Part shown: positions 1 to 6,610 of the stretch, piece after piece
Position numbering within the stretch: position 1 is the stretch's first letter
Layout: the number at the start of each line of letters is the position of its first letter
NCBI GenBank assembly: GCA_964511065.1
Contig: CAZEEG010000157.1
Coordinates: 1 to 11,783 of the forward strand
Reading direction: 5' to 3'
Origin: CALBRZ01 sp964511065
GTDB taxonomy: Bacteria > Planctomycetota > Planctomycetia > Pirellulales > S012-138
Length of the DNA: 11,783 nucleotides
Program-made: the position numbers and the translations under genes
Notes under the pieces: generated by a model
Databases searched by the model: none
Told to the model about the DNA's origin: nothing
Seen by the model: only the letters and a program-made list of their open reading frames with translations

Positions 1-65
1 TGGAACAATGGCGCGCCCGGCCCCAGGTGGAACTGATCAACGCCAGCGACCGCGAAATGGACTGA
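1..65 (+). CDS. C-terminal end of an unidentified protein (partial, enters from the left)
   Basis: A reading frame starting at base 3 is open from the window edge and ends at TGA 63-65, giving 20 residues that finish in INASDREMD. Third codon positions are G or C in 16 of 20 codons, as in the other genes here, and the stop codon lies inside the 5' arm of a strong hairpin, as expected at a gene end. The fragment is too short to assign a family. The other two forward frames give less gene-like peptides. A 20-codon open frame can occur by chance, so this is only moderately supported. Confidence 0.45.
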   Translation, partial: EQWRARPQVELINASDREMD

Positions 66-85
66 ACGCACGACGTGCGTTCAGT
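61..85 (+). terminator. Perfect hairpin at the end of the partial gene, possible terminator
   Basis: Bases 61-71 and 75-85 form an 11-bp perfect stem around a 3-base GAC loop, and the stop codon of the upstream partial gene lies in the left arm. No T-run follows, so this is not a textbook intrinsic terminator. It could also protect the mRNA 3' end or act with Rho. The right arm can instead pair with 26-36, as described in the findings. Confidence 0.4.
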
Positions 86-219
86 TCCACCGGCCGCACG
101 GTCGCGGAGCGATTGGGATTGGACGGTTCTTCCCTTACTCCGCACCGCCTTGCGTCCGGCAGTAGCCAGACCTGCGGCGCTGTCGCTATTCCACCCGGCT
201 GCGTATGCCTGATGTGCAG

Positions 220-232
220 GGCGCGCGGCGCC
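220..232 (-). terminator. Short GC hairpin after the ceramidase-like gene
   Basis: GGCGC (220-224) and GCGCC (228-232) can form a 5-bp stem with a 3-base loop, 18 bases beyond the stop codon of the minus-strand hydrolase gene. There is no T-run. It is a weak candidate for a transcript end between the two convergent genes. Confidence 0.2.
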
Positions 233-249
233 GTGGCACCCCACGCCCA

Positions 250-1686
250 TTACTTGGCCAATTCCTTCAGCATCTCCTCCAGGTTGTTCGCCAGGATCAC
301 CGAGGTATCCTTCTGCACGATGTTTGTGCCCAGCCAGGTTTCGTAGCCGCCTAGCCGGTGCTGTTCGGGCGTAGGCAAGTAACCGTACCGGCCATTGGCC
401 AGGCCGATCACCATGGTGTGCGTGAATGGGCTGCGGCTTTTCACGTCCAGCCCAATCTCGGCGAATGTCTCAAACGGGATGCCGCAGATCGCCAGGTCGC
501 CCACCCGCAGCGCTTGCAGCTTGACCGTGAGCGTGTCTTCTTTGCGCTCGTGGGCCTGAATGGTGCGGCGGGCGTAATGCTCGGCCAACCGGGGCAGCTT
601 GGCTTTCTCGGCCTCATCGGTAATCGCCAACACCTTCCGGGCGGCGGCGACCTGCTGCTCGGTCGGCCGGCGGTACTGGAGTTCCACCTCACGTTCGACC
701 ATCTTCAGCGGCACGCGGTCCTGGTGCCGCTCGATCTTGCGATGGGCAAACCAGGCCGTATCGGCCGCCTTCTGGGCCACGATCCGAATCTGTTCAAACG
801 GCGCGCGGGGAGGCCGCGTGACCATGAACGGGATGTTGTTGATGTCGCCCGAGCAACCGTTGGACATCATCGCCACAAAGTCATCGCCCGCCCGCAACCG
901 CGACGGCATCACCCGGGCAAACTCGCCGAAGTAATCGGCGGAAATCACGCCCCGCGGCACCCCGCCCACGTAATGCAGCGCATAATTCGCCCACAGGGCC
1001 AGCGGTCGCCCCCGTTCGTCTTGCACGGACAAAATGGTAATGTCCGGGTCGGTAGGACCGGCCGGCCGATCGAGCACCTGGGGGCTGGTGCCGGGGTTCA
1101 TCTTCACCGTGTCCAACTCGCCAAAGGGGTTCAACGGCATCATGCCAGGCTTCAGATACCAGCGGCGGTTGAACACTTCCTCCGGCAATTGATGCACGGC
1201 GGCACCTGCCCGGGCCGGCCGCAATGCCGCGTGCGCGTCGACGATCGACTGCGCGATCCCTTCCAGCAGCAGTTGGCGATAGGCCATCGCCGGGGCCGAA
1301 CCGGACTTCACGTTGGACGATGGAGCCGAATGCGTGTGCGTGGAGCAGATGAGCATCCGCTGCACGGGAATTCCCGTCTTCTCCGCGGCAATCGCCTTGG
1401 CTTCCTCGATCACCTCTGGAGCCACGCCCAGGTTATCGACCAGCACCAACGCCACGGTCGTGTCGCCGCTTTGCAAGACCAAGGCCCGGGCGTGCAACGG
1501 ATCGTTGATCTGGTCTGCCAGGTTCTCGGAAAATCCGCCGGGCAGGTTGAGCGGAAATTGCTTGGGCGAAACATCGACGGCCGCCGCTCCGGCCTTGAGC
1601 GGCGGAGCTTCCTCGGCCGCGGCCAGATGCGGCCAGCTCATCCATCCCAATACAAGCAGCAATGACAACTTCAGCGCAGCTCGCAT
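250..1686 (-). CDS. Secreted neutral/alkaline ceramidase-like hydrolase (short planctomycete form)
   Basis: The product is 478 residues. Residues 1-24 form a signal peptide (basic start, hydrophobic core, AAA cleavage region), so it acts outside the cytoplasm. Family marks of neutral ceramidases (Ceramidase_alk) are visible: STHTHS at 115-120 and NYALH at 234-238 with likely zinc ligands (H117 or H119, H238), SNGCSGDINN at 275-284 matching the nucleophile loop (S279 the likely serine), PFET at 404-407 with E406, and NGRYGYLPT at 431-439 supplying the active-site tyrosine region. Full-length bacterial ceramidases are about 650-700 residues, so this one lacks the C-terminal Ig-like domain. The substrate may be an acylated compound other than ceramide. 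The ATG at 1686 was chosen because the signal peptide follows it directly and GGAG lies 7 bases upstream; the open frame continues to 2058 but that part is not protein-like. It is transcribed alone, divergent from the 1983 gene. Confidence 0.85.
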   Translation of the reverse strand: MRAALKLSLLLVLGWMSWPHLAAAEEAPPLKAGAAAVDVSPKQFPLNLPGGFSENLADQINDPLHARALVLQSGDTTVALVLVDNLGVAPEVIEEAKAIAAEKTGIPVQRMLICSTHTHSAPSSNVKSGSAPAMAYRQLLLEGIAQSIVDAHAALRPARAGAAVHQLPEEVFNRRWYLKPGMMPLNPFGELDTVKMNPGTSPQVLDRPAGPTDPDITILSVQDERGRPLALWANYALHYVGGVPRGVISADYFGEFARVMPSRLRAGDDFVAMMSNGCSGDINNIPFMVTRPPRAPFEQIRIVAQKAADTAWFAHRKIERHQDRVPLKMVEREVELQYRRPTEQQVAAARKVLAITDEAEKAKLPRLAEHYARRTIQAHERKEDTLTVKLQALRVGDLAICGIPFETFAEIGLDVKSRSPFTHTMVIGLANGRYGYLPTPEQHRLGGYETWLGTNIVQKDTSVILANNLEEMLKELAK

Positions 1687-1722
1687 CACCAAACTCCGTG
1701 GACACCTGGGGAAAATTCGCTG

Positions 1723-1755
1723 AACCCGACGGACCGCCCTTTCGGCGGCCGGGTT
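1723..1755 (-). promoter_or_regulatory. Two-part hairpin in the leader of the ceramidase-like gene
   Basis: AACCCG (1723-1728) pairs with CGGGTT (1750-1755), and inside it CCGCC (1734-1738) pairs with GGCGG (1744-1748) around a CTTTC loop. The structure ends 36 bases upstream of the ATG at 1686. It may be a 5'-leader structure of the minus-strand mRNA or a remnant terminator. I found no clear -35/-10 pair in the 1687-1982 divergent spacer for either gene. Confidence 0.3.
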
Positions 1756-1982
1756 GCATGGCAACAGGCGGGTTTCGTCTCGTATCATGGAAAGCGGGGC
1801 GGGCCGCTTGAACGGTTGGCACCGCTGGTTTGCAGCGCCGTGGGCCGCCCCATTCGCCCGCGACCATATCCAAGTTCGTTCGCTGATGCTAGTTTTTTCT
1901 TGAAAGCCGGGTTGGCCGCGGAACACTGTAACAGCCCGCTCGTTAAGCCGCTCGCCATTGCACCTGCCGAAAGGATGAGATC

Positions 1983-3050
1983 GTGAAAGCGCCTGCCATG
2001 CTGGGTTGGATTGCCTGCTTCGCCATGTGCTGGGCCTCGCCAGGGCAGGCGCAGCCACCCTCGAGTAGCACGATCAAGCGGGGGATTACCGCGCAGCCCG
2101 GCATCTCTGCGCAGCCGGGTCTGCCTGCGCAGCCGGGCAATGCGGCCCAGCCAGCCAACATTCTCGCGCAGCTTGATGCCGCCGCGCAGCATCCACTGGT
2201 GAAGCTGAACCAGGCCAGTCGGGCAATCTACAACGAAACCCGGGCGAACATGTTGGCACAAGCGCGGCCAGTCATCATCCTGGCCGGCGACCGGTTGATC
2301 CTTAACCGGGGCGAACGGCAGATTACGGCCCCCATCGCATCCAGCGATTACGACCACTTGAAGGCTTTCGCACATATCGCCCTGGCACTGGACGCCGCGT
2401 TGATCGACCTGCCTGAGAACGGAGGACTGATCGAACCCAAGCGGCAGCAGCTTCAACAATATGATGCCGCGATCGAAGCCGCGGCCGAGACGATCGACAG
2501 CCTGGGGTTAAGCGAGGAACAGGCCCAGCGGCAGCAGAAGATCGCAGCCGCCGCCAGGGAGTTCATCCGTCAAATCCTGAGCGAAAACCGCTGCTTGCCG
2601 GCGCGGCGGCAATCCTTCCTTCGCGACCTCTCGCCACTCATCATGGCCAACGTGTCGGACGCCGCCGAGGCCACGCTCAAGGCGATGGATGCCGTCGTCC
2701 AACGGTGGAAGCAAGACCTCGCGCCCGCGGAATGGAAACAACTCCGCGTGATCGTGATGGGCCGGCAATTACCGCGCAAGGACAGCCTGGCCGTGCAGTA
2801 TTTCGCTTGGCTCCTGGGAACCGAGGGCGAAGGCGAACGAATCATCTACGCCGAAGGCATCCCCGATGAAGAAGGGGCGCTTAAACTGCTGGGCACACAT
2901 CTGATCGACACCCAGGTGAGCATCGACTTTTTCGACGATTCGGCGCGGATGAAACGCGACCTGCTGGGCGATGCCGCCGCGGCCGTCCTCAAGCAGTGGA
3001 CCGAAGCCGAGCAGGCCGAAACGGCGTCAGACCCTGTCGAGGCCCCCTAG
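1983..3050 (+). CDS. Secreted protein of unknown function with an N-terminal AQPG repeat
   Basis: The product is 355 residues. The GTG start at 1983 is preceded by AAAGGA 8 bases upstream and is followed directly by a signal peptide (residues 1-23, cleavage near GQA-QP). Residues 36-58 are a six-residue tandem repeat of the form xAQPGx, four copies with the last ending in AQPA, likely a flexible linker or export-side spacer. The rest looks largely helical and soluble: 150-200 is rich in Q, E, A and K, and 215-280 and 300-340 contain amphipathic stretches. No catalytic motif, heme site or membrane segment beyond the signal was recognised. It resembles the uncharacterised exported proteins common in planctomycetes, but I cannot name a family. 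It stands alone, divergent from the hydrolase gene and convergent with feoB. Its stop codon lies within the first unit of the 22-bp repeat array. Confidence 0.8.
   Translation: MKAPAMLGWIACFAMCWASPGQAQPPSSSTIKRGITAQPGISAQPGLPAQPGNAAQPANILAQLDAAAQHPLVKLNQASRAIYNETRANMLAQARPVIILAGDRLILNRGERQITAPIASSDYDHLKAFAHIALALDAALIDLPENGGLIEPKRQQLQQYDAAIEAAAETIDSLGLSEEQAQRQQKIAAAAREFIRQILSENRCLPARRQSFLRDLSPLIMANVSDAAEATLKAMDAVVQRWKQDLAPAEWKQLRVIVMGRQLPRKDSLAVQYFAWLLGTEGEGERIIYAEGIPDEEGALKLLGTHLIDTQVSIDFFDDSARMKRDLLGDAAAAVLKQWTEAEQAETASDPVEAP
2091..2156 (+). repeat. 18-bp in-frame tandem repeat encoding AQPG units
   Basis: Four diverged 18-base units, each beginning GCGCAGCC or GCCCAGCC, encode a hexapeptide repeat just after the signal peptide of the 1983-3050 gene. 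Units differ mainly at third positions and at the two variable residues. Copy number may vary between strains. Confidence 0.7.
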
Positions 3051-3190
3051 AAGCTCCGCAGCGGTCGCCAAGAAGCTCCGCTTTCATGGCCAGGGCCGCG
3101 TTACCTGCGAGGTGCTGCCCCCCAAGAAGCTCCGCAGTGCTCCCCAAGAAGCTCCGCAGTGCTCCCCTAGAAGCTCCGCAGTGGTCGCCA
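3044..3190. repeat. Irregular 22-bp direct-repeat array between convergent genes
   Basis: The core AGAAGCTCCGC occurs five times, starting at 3049, 3071, 3125, 3147 and 3169. Spacing is exactly 22 bases between copies 1-2, 3-4 and 4-5; copies 2 and 3 are 54 bases apart across a unique segment (3082-3121). Units 3 and 4 are identical over 22 bases. Units 1 and 5 share a 27-base stretch with one mismatch, including CCCCTAG upstream of the core. The period is not a multiple of three and the frame is not conserved, so it is not a coding repeat. Spacers are too short for a CRISPR. The array fills most of the spacer between the 355-residue protein gene and feoB. Confidence 0.85.
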
Positions 3191-3196
3191 TAACCC

Positions 3197-3228
3197 CGGG
3201 TGTGCCGGTCCACCTCGATGGACACCCG
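3197..3228. terminator. Bulged hairpin between the convergent 1983-3050 gene and feoB
   Basis: CGGGTGT (3197-3203) can pair with ACACCCG (3222-3228), or CGGGT with ACCCG enclosing a GTCCA/TGGAC stem around a CCTCGA loop. It lies between convergent genes about 150 bases after the plus-strand stop and 100 bases after the feoB stop. No T-run is present on either strand, so termination is a guess. Confidence 0.25.
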
Positions 3229-3326
3229 CGCAGTTGACGTCCACCCTCTTTCGCGTTCGCCCATCGAAATGCAACCGATCGCGCTGGCATACGGACATTT
3301 TTCGGCGCAACCATCGATAACGCTGC

Positions 3327-5654
3327 CTAGCCCGCGATCATGCTGCCGATCTGGTAGGTCGCAAAGGCAGCCAGGTAGGCCAGGCCGGTCATGTAGCTGA
3401 ACGTGAACGCTGGCCAGAACCAACTGTTGGTTTCGCGCTTGATGACGGCCAGCGTGGCGGCGCACTGCGCGCACAAGGCAAAGAACACCATGATCGAGAG
3501 CGCCACCGGCAGCGTGAACAGTGGCCGGTCGGTTCCCTCCCAGGTAGCTTCCTTCATGGCCGTGGTGAGTTGGCCCCGCTGCGTTTCGTCCTCCACGTCC
3601 AAGTCGCTGCTCTGGTTAAAGATCACGCTCATGGTGGCGACCACCACTTCCCGGGCGGGGAACGACGCCACCGCCGCCGAACCGATCCGCCAATCCCAGC
3701 CAAGCGGCCGCACCACGGGCTCGATGGTATGTCCGATCCGGCCGAGAATGCTCGACCGCTGGTATTCGCCGGCAATCTGGTTCTCCAGCGTGGCAATCTC
3801 TTCTTCAATGGTTTGGCGTTCGGGAGAGCCTTCGGGCGCCGCGTCCGCCTGCGTTTGAAGCTCGCCAATGCGGTCTTCCAGGTGGGATACATCGGCATTA
3901 TGGGGGAAATAGAGTGCGGCCCAAACCACGATCGAAACCGCCAGGATCAGCGTGCCGGCCCGGTAAATGAACGCCCAGCCGCGCTCCACCATCCGATGCC
4001 AAACCGTGCCCAAGGCCGGGGCAGGGCGGATGTCCGGATCACGCCGCTTCTGAAATACATAGGCAATGTGGTTGAACGGCCATAGCGACAGCGAGGGCAG
4101 CTTATAACTGGGCAATTCCATCACAAACGGCGGCGTCTCGCCCTTAAGTAGCGTCTTCTTGAGCACAAACGCCACGATCACCGCCGTAATGATCCCGATA
4201 AAATACATCGACACCATCACCAGCCCTTGCAGGCCGATGAACCCGGCATAGGTTCGCTGCGGCACAAAGGCGGCAATCAGCAGCGTGTACACCGGCAGCC
4301 GCGCGCTGCAACTCATCAGCGGCGCCACCAGCATGGTGGTCAGGCGGTCGCGGCGATTCTCAATCACCCGAGTGGCCATCACGCCGGGAATGGCGCAGGC
4401 AAACGACGACAGCAACGGAATGAACGACTTGCCCGAAAGCCCCACCCACGACATCAATCGGTCCATCAAGAAGGCCGCCCTGGCCATGTAGCCGCAGTCT
4501 TCCAGCAGGCCGATGAAGAAGAACAGGATGAAGATTTGCGGGAGAAAGACCAGCACGCCGCCCACGCCGGCAATCACACCATCGACGATCAGGCTTTGCA
4601 GCGGGCCTTCATCCATGTTGGCGGCCACCCATTCGCCCAGGCCGGCCATGCTGCCGTCGATGAAATCCATCAGCGGTGCCGCCCAGGTGAACACGGCCTG
4701 GAATACCACCACCATCAGCGCCGCGAAAATGGCCGTGCCGAAAATGCGATGGGTCAGAACGCGATCGAGGCGGTCGGAAAACGTTTCACTCGAGGTTTCG
4801 GGCCGCTGGATCACGCCCCCCAAAATCTCGCCCACCCAGCCGTAACGGGCCACGGCCTCAACGCCGGGCACCGGCAAACCGGCCTCGGCCAACCGCGCCC
4901 GGGCGGCTTGCAACCGATTGGCGATTTCCTGCTCGCCTTCTTGCCGGCCTTCGCCCAGGTTGAGCAGTTCTTGCTGCAGGTAGCCGCTGGTATCCAGCAG
5001 CAACCGCTCCACGAGGAACCGCTGCGGACGCTCCGCAATGGACTTCGCTACCAGGGCGTCTTCCAACCCTCGCACCTCGTCCTGGAATGCCTGCGGAAAG
5101 GGGCTCGTTCGCGGAGGCGGCGACATCTCGACCGCATGGGCCATCGCCTGTTTCAGCGCGTCGATGCCAACCCGCCGATTCGCCTGAACCGGCACCACCT
5201 TCACGCCCAACCGTTTCTCCAGCTCGGTCACGTCGATGACAATCCCGCGCTCGCGGGCGACGTCCATCATGTTGAGCGCCAGCACAGTGGGCAGGCCCAG
5301 TTCCAGCACTTGGCTGACCAGGTACAGGTTCCGCTCCAGATTGGAAGCATCCACGATGCACACCACGGCCTGCACCGGCGGCGTATCGGCCCGGCGGCCC
5401 AGCAACACGTCGACGGCCACCATTTCGTCGGGCGACCGCGGTGCCAGGCTGTAGGTGCCCGGCAGGTCGATCAGGCTTAAGCGGCGGCCCTCTACCTTGA
5501 GGTTGGCGACTTTTTTCTCGACGGTGACGCCCGGGTAATTGCCCGTCCGCGCCCGCACGCCGGCCAGCGCGTTAAAGATCGTGCTTTTCCCCGTGTTGGG
5601 GTTGCCGATCAGGGCGATCGACAGCGTTTCCGTCTGCTGGGCGATGGGCGACAT
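3327..5654 (-). CDS. feoB: Ferrous iron transporter FeoB
   Basis: The 775-residue inner-membrane protein imports Fe2+. The cytosolic GTPase domain comes first: G1 GNPNTGKST at 17-25, G2 threonine T44, G3 DLPG at 63-66, G4 NMMD at 128-131, and a G5-like region near 157-163. A helical linker (185-300) leads to the membrane domain from about 303. The two Gate regions are visible: GKSFIPLLSSFACAIPG at 408-424 with C420 plus PLMSCSARLPVY at 445-456 with C449, then RIGSAAVASFPAREVV at 656-671 and CAQCAATLAVIKRET at 728-742. Residues 588-632 are a charged, probably coiled-coil insert between membrane segments. Length fits the family. The ATG at 5654 places G1 at the usual distance from the N terminus, though no good Shine-Dalgarno is seen; a TTG at 5741 would add 29 residues. 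It is the last gene after feoA1-feoA2, 187 bases beyond feoA2. That gap contains an 8-bp inverted repeat (5739-5746 with 5765-5772). No feoC follows. Confidence 0.97.
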   Translation of the reverse strand: MSPIAQQTETLSIALIGNPNTGKSTIFNALAGVRARTGNYPGVTVEKKVANLKVEGRRLSLIDLPGTYSLAPRSPDEMVAVDVLLGRRADTPPVQAVVCIVDASNLERNLYLVSQVLELGLPTVLALNMMDVARERGIVIDVTELEKRLGVKVVPVQANRRVGIDALKQAMAHAVEMSPPPRTSPFPQAFQDEVRGLEDALVAKSIAERPQRFLVERLLLDTSGYLQQELLNLGEGRQEGEQEIANRLQAARARLAEAGLPVPGVEAVARYGWVGEILGGVIQRPETSSETFSDRLDRVLTHRIFGTAIFAALMVVVFQAVFTWAAPLMDFIDGSMAGLGEWVAANMDEGPLQSLIVDGVIAGVGGVLVFLPQIFILFFFIGLLEDCGYMARAAFLMDRLMSWVGLSGKSFIPLLSSFACAIPGVMATRVIENRRDRLTTMLVAPLMSCSARLPVYTLLIAAFVPQRTYAGFIGLQGLVMVSMYFIGIITAVIVAFVLKKTLLKGETPPFVMELPSYKLPSLSLWPFNHIAYVFQKRRDPDIRPAPALGTVWHRMVERGWAFIYRAGTLILAVSIVVWAALYFPHNADVSHLEDRIGELQTQADAAPEGSPERQTIEEEIATLENQIAGEYQRSSILGRIGHTIEPVVRPLGWDWRIGSAAVASFPAREVVVATMSVIFNQSSDLDVEDETQRGQLTTAMKEATWEGTDRPLFTLPVALSIMVFFALCAQCAATLAVIKRETNSWFWPAFTFSYMTGLAYLAAFATYQIGSMIAG

Positions 5655-5841
5655 CGGCAATCCGAGGATACGAGCTGAGGGGGGAAGGTGGGGGAGGATA
5701 GCGGCGCGGTAGCCGCCGGCATCAACGGGAAGGTGTGCCAACGGCCAACGCCAACCATCTCACAGGCCGTTGAGCCGTTTGGGCGGGGGACAGCAAACCG
5801 GGCTGCCGGGCCGGCGCAGGCAGCGCCGCCGGAGCACTGGC

Positions 5842-6072
5842 TTACAGCGGTTCGATGGTCACCCTTGAAGCCTCGAGCTTGCGGAGCGAAAGTCGGTAAC
5901 CGCGCAGCTCAATCTCCAGCGGATCACCAAACAGGGCGGTGCCCAGGTACTTGATCTCGACGCCAGGAATGACGCCCATCTCCATGAGCCGCTGGCTGAT
6001 TTCGTCATTGCCCTCGATGCCCAAGACGCGCGCCCTGGCCATCTTCTGCTTCAATTGCGCAAGGGTAGTCAA
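5842..6072 (-). CDS. feoA: FeoA protein, second copy of the pair
   Basis: The product is a 76-residue cytosolic SH3-like protein that supports FeoB. GNDEISQRLMEMGVIPG at 21-37 and the GDPLEIELRGYRLSLRKLEA run (49-68) are typical of FeoA proteins. The start chosen is TTG at 6072: it gives the usual FeoA opening (TTLAQLK), lies 4 bases after the feoA1 stop, and has GGAG 9 bases upstream inside the end of feoA1, which implies translational coupling. An ATG at 6042 would remove the first ten residues, including the conserved opening strand, so it is less likely. The open frame also extends upstream to 6237 within feoA1, which is not credible as protein. Confidence 0.92.
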   Translation of the reverse strand: MTTLAQLKQKMARARVLGIEGNDEISQRLMEMGVIPGVEIKYLGTALFGDPLEIELRGYRLSLRKLEASRVTIEPL

Positions 6073-6076
6073 CGGT

Positions 6077-6310
6077 TCAGGCTCCGGCGCGGACGAGGAC
6101 ACTGGTCGCTTCGTCGGCTCGAAAACAAAGCTTGTGGCCGGCCAGGCGTACGATACAGGGCGTGCCCGGCTGCAGCATCTCGATCTCCGCCCCGTCGCGC
6201 AAGCCCAGCTCGCGAAGCCGGTGGACGTGGGCCGCATTGCCTAGGACCTGGTCGATGCGGCCCTTCTGGCCTGCAAACATGCAGTGCAGCGGAATCGGGG
6301 GGATATCCAC
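6077..6310 (-). CDS. FeoA-domain protein, first gene of the iron operon
   Basis: The product is 77 residues with the FeoA SH3-like pattern: GQKGRIDQVLG at 14-24, RLRELGLRDGAEIEMLQPG at 31-49, and CIVRLAGHKLCFRADEATSVLV at 52-73. It differs clearly from the adjacent FeoA (76 residues), so the pair is an old duplication or two specialised forms rather than a recent copy. C10, C52 and C62 are the only cysteines; a role for them is not known. The start is GTG at 6310, with only a weak GGG about 10 bases upstream; ATG at 6280 is an alternative that still leaves the domain intact. The two FeoA proteins may form a complex with FeoB or have separate regulatory roles. Confidence 0.85.
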   Translation of the reverse strand: MDIPPIPLHCMFAGQKGRIDQVLGNAAHVHRLRELGLRDGAEIEMLQPGTPCIVRLAGHKLCFRADEATSVLVRAGA

Positions 6311-6344
6311 AACCGGTACCCGGCCAATCAGGAGGAAACGTTTT

Positions 6345-6359
6345 TGACACTTATTCTCA
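6345..6359 (-). promoter_or_regulatory. Candidate Fur box (iron operator)
   Basis: On the minus strand the 15 bases read TGAGAATAAGTGTCA, which fits the 7-1-7 Fur motif TGATAAT-N-ATTATCA at 11 of 14 positions. It lies just downstream of the proposed -10, where a bound repressor would block transcription start. An adjacent AATAG/CTATT inverted repeat (6359-6372) overlaps the -10. Iron repression by Fur is inferred from this site and from the genes it controls; a DtxR-type regulator is not excluded. Confidence 0.55.
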
Positions 6360-6369
6360 ATAGTGCGCT

Positions 6370-6398
6370 ATTCTATCGGGTGGAGCAGACCCATTCAA
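6370..6398 (-). promoter_or_regulatory. Probable feoA-feoA-feoB promoter
   Basis: On the minus strand TTGAAT (6398-6393) and TAGAAT (6375-6370) are separated by exactly 17 bases, matching 4 of 6 and 5 of 6 bases of the sigma-70 consensus. Transcription would start near 6363, about 50 bases before the feoA1 start. Confidence 0.55.
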
Positions 6399-6410
6399 CG
6401 GGAGAAGCCG

Positions 6411-6517
6411 CGAGGAGCTAACCGCCGGGGCACCCCGTGTGAGGCGCTCCCTAAAGATGGCTTGCCCGCGACAAAGCCCAGAAGTCTTGCCGCTTGCCCG
6501 CGACACGGTCGCCATCT
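6411..6517 (+). repeat. Structured leader of the YdjY gene with a 14-bp direct repeat
   Basis: GCTTGCCCGCGACA occurs exactly at 6460-6473 and 6492-6505. The repeats sit inside an AGATGGC/GCCATCT inverted repeat (6455-6461 and 6511-6517). The second copy overlaps a GCGAC-ACG-GTCGC hairpin (6500-6512). Upstream, GGAGC (6414-6418) can pair with GCTCC (6446-6450) around a CGGGG/CCCCG element. The whole block lies between the iron promoter and the start at 6611. It could be a double operator or a folded 5' leader. No known riboswitch class was recognised. Confidence 0.45.
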
Positions 6518-6610
6518 GGCATGGGCCTTGCTATGCTCTGGCTTGTTTTGGTGGTGAGCGTTTGCGGCAGCGCATCGCGCTCTATCTCTTGCTCGCGAAG
6601 GAATTGAGTC

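Noticed and set aside
358..1665. A 435-codon plus-strand open frame opposite the ceramidase-like gene
   Set aside because: It is antisense to a gene with clear family motifs, is rich in R, H, G and Q as is typical of antisense frames in GC-rich DNA, and has no recognisable domain.
3044..3190. CRISPR array
   Set aside because: Repeat cores are spaced 22 bases start to start with no variable spacers of normal length, and no cas genes are present.
4227..5480. A 417-codon plus-strand open frame opposite feoB
   Set aside because: It is a mirror frame of the FeoB GTPase and membrane domains, with a composition dominated by H, Q, R and G and no ribosome site.
6344..6374. A plus-strand promoter (TTGACA with TATTCT) serving the YdjY gene
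   Set aside because: The -35 is perfect but the best -10 is 19 bases away with two mismatches, and the same bases are better explained as the Fur-like site of the opposite operon.
6411..6517. A known riboswitch upstream of the YdjY gene
   Set aside because: The stems and repeats do not match the conserved cores of any riboswitch class I can recall.
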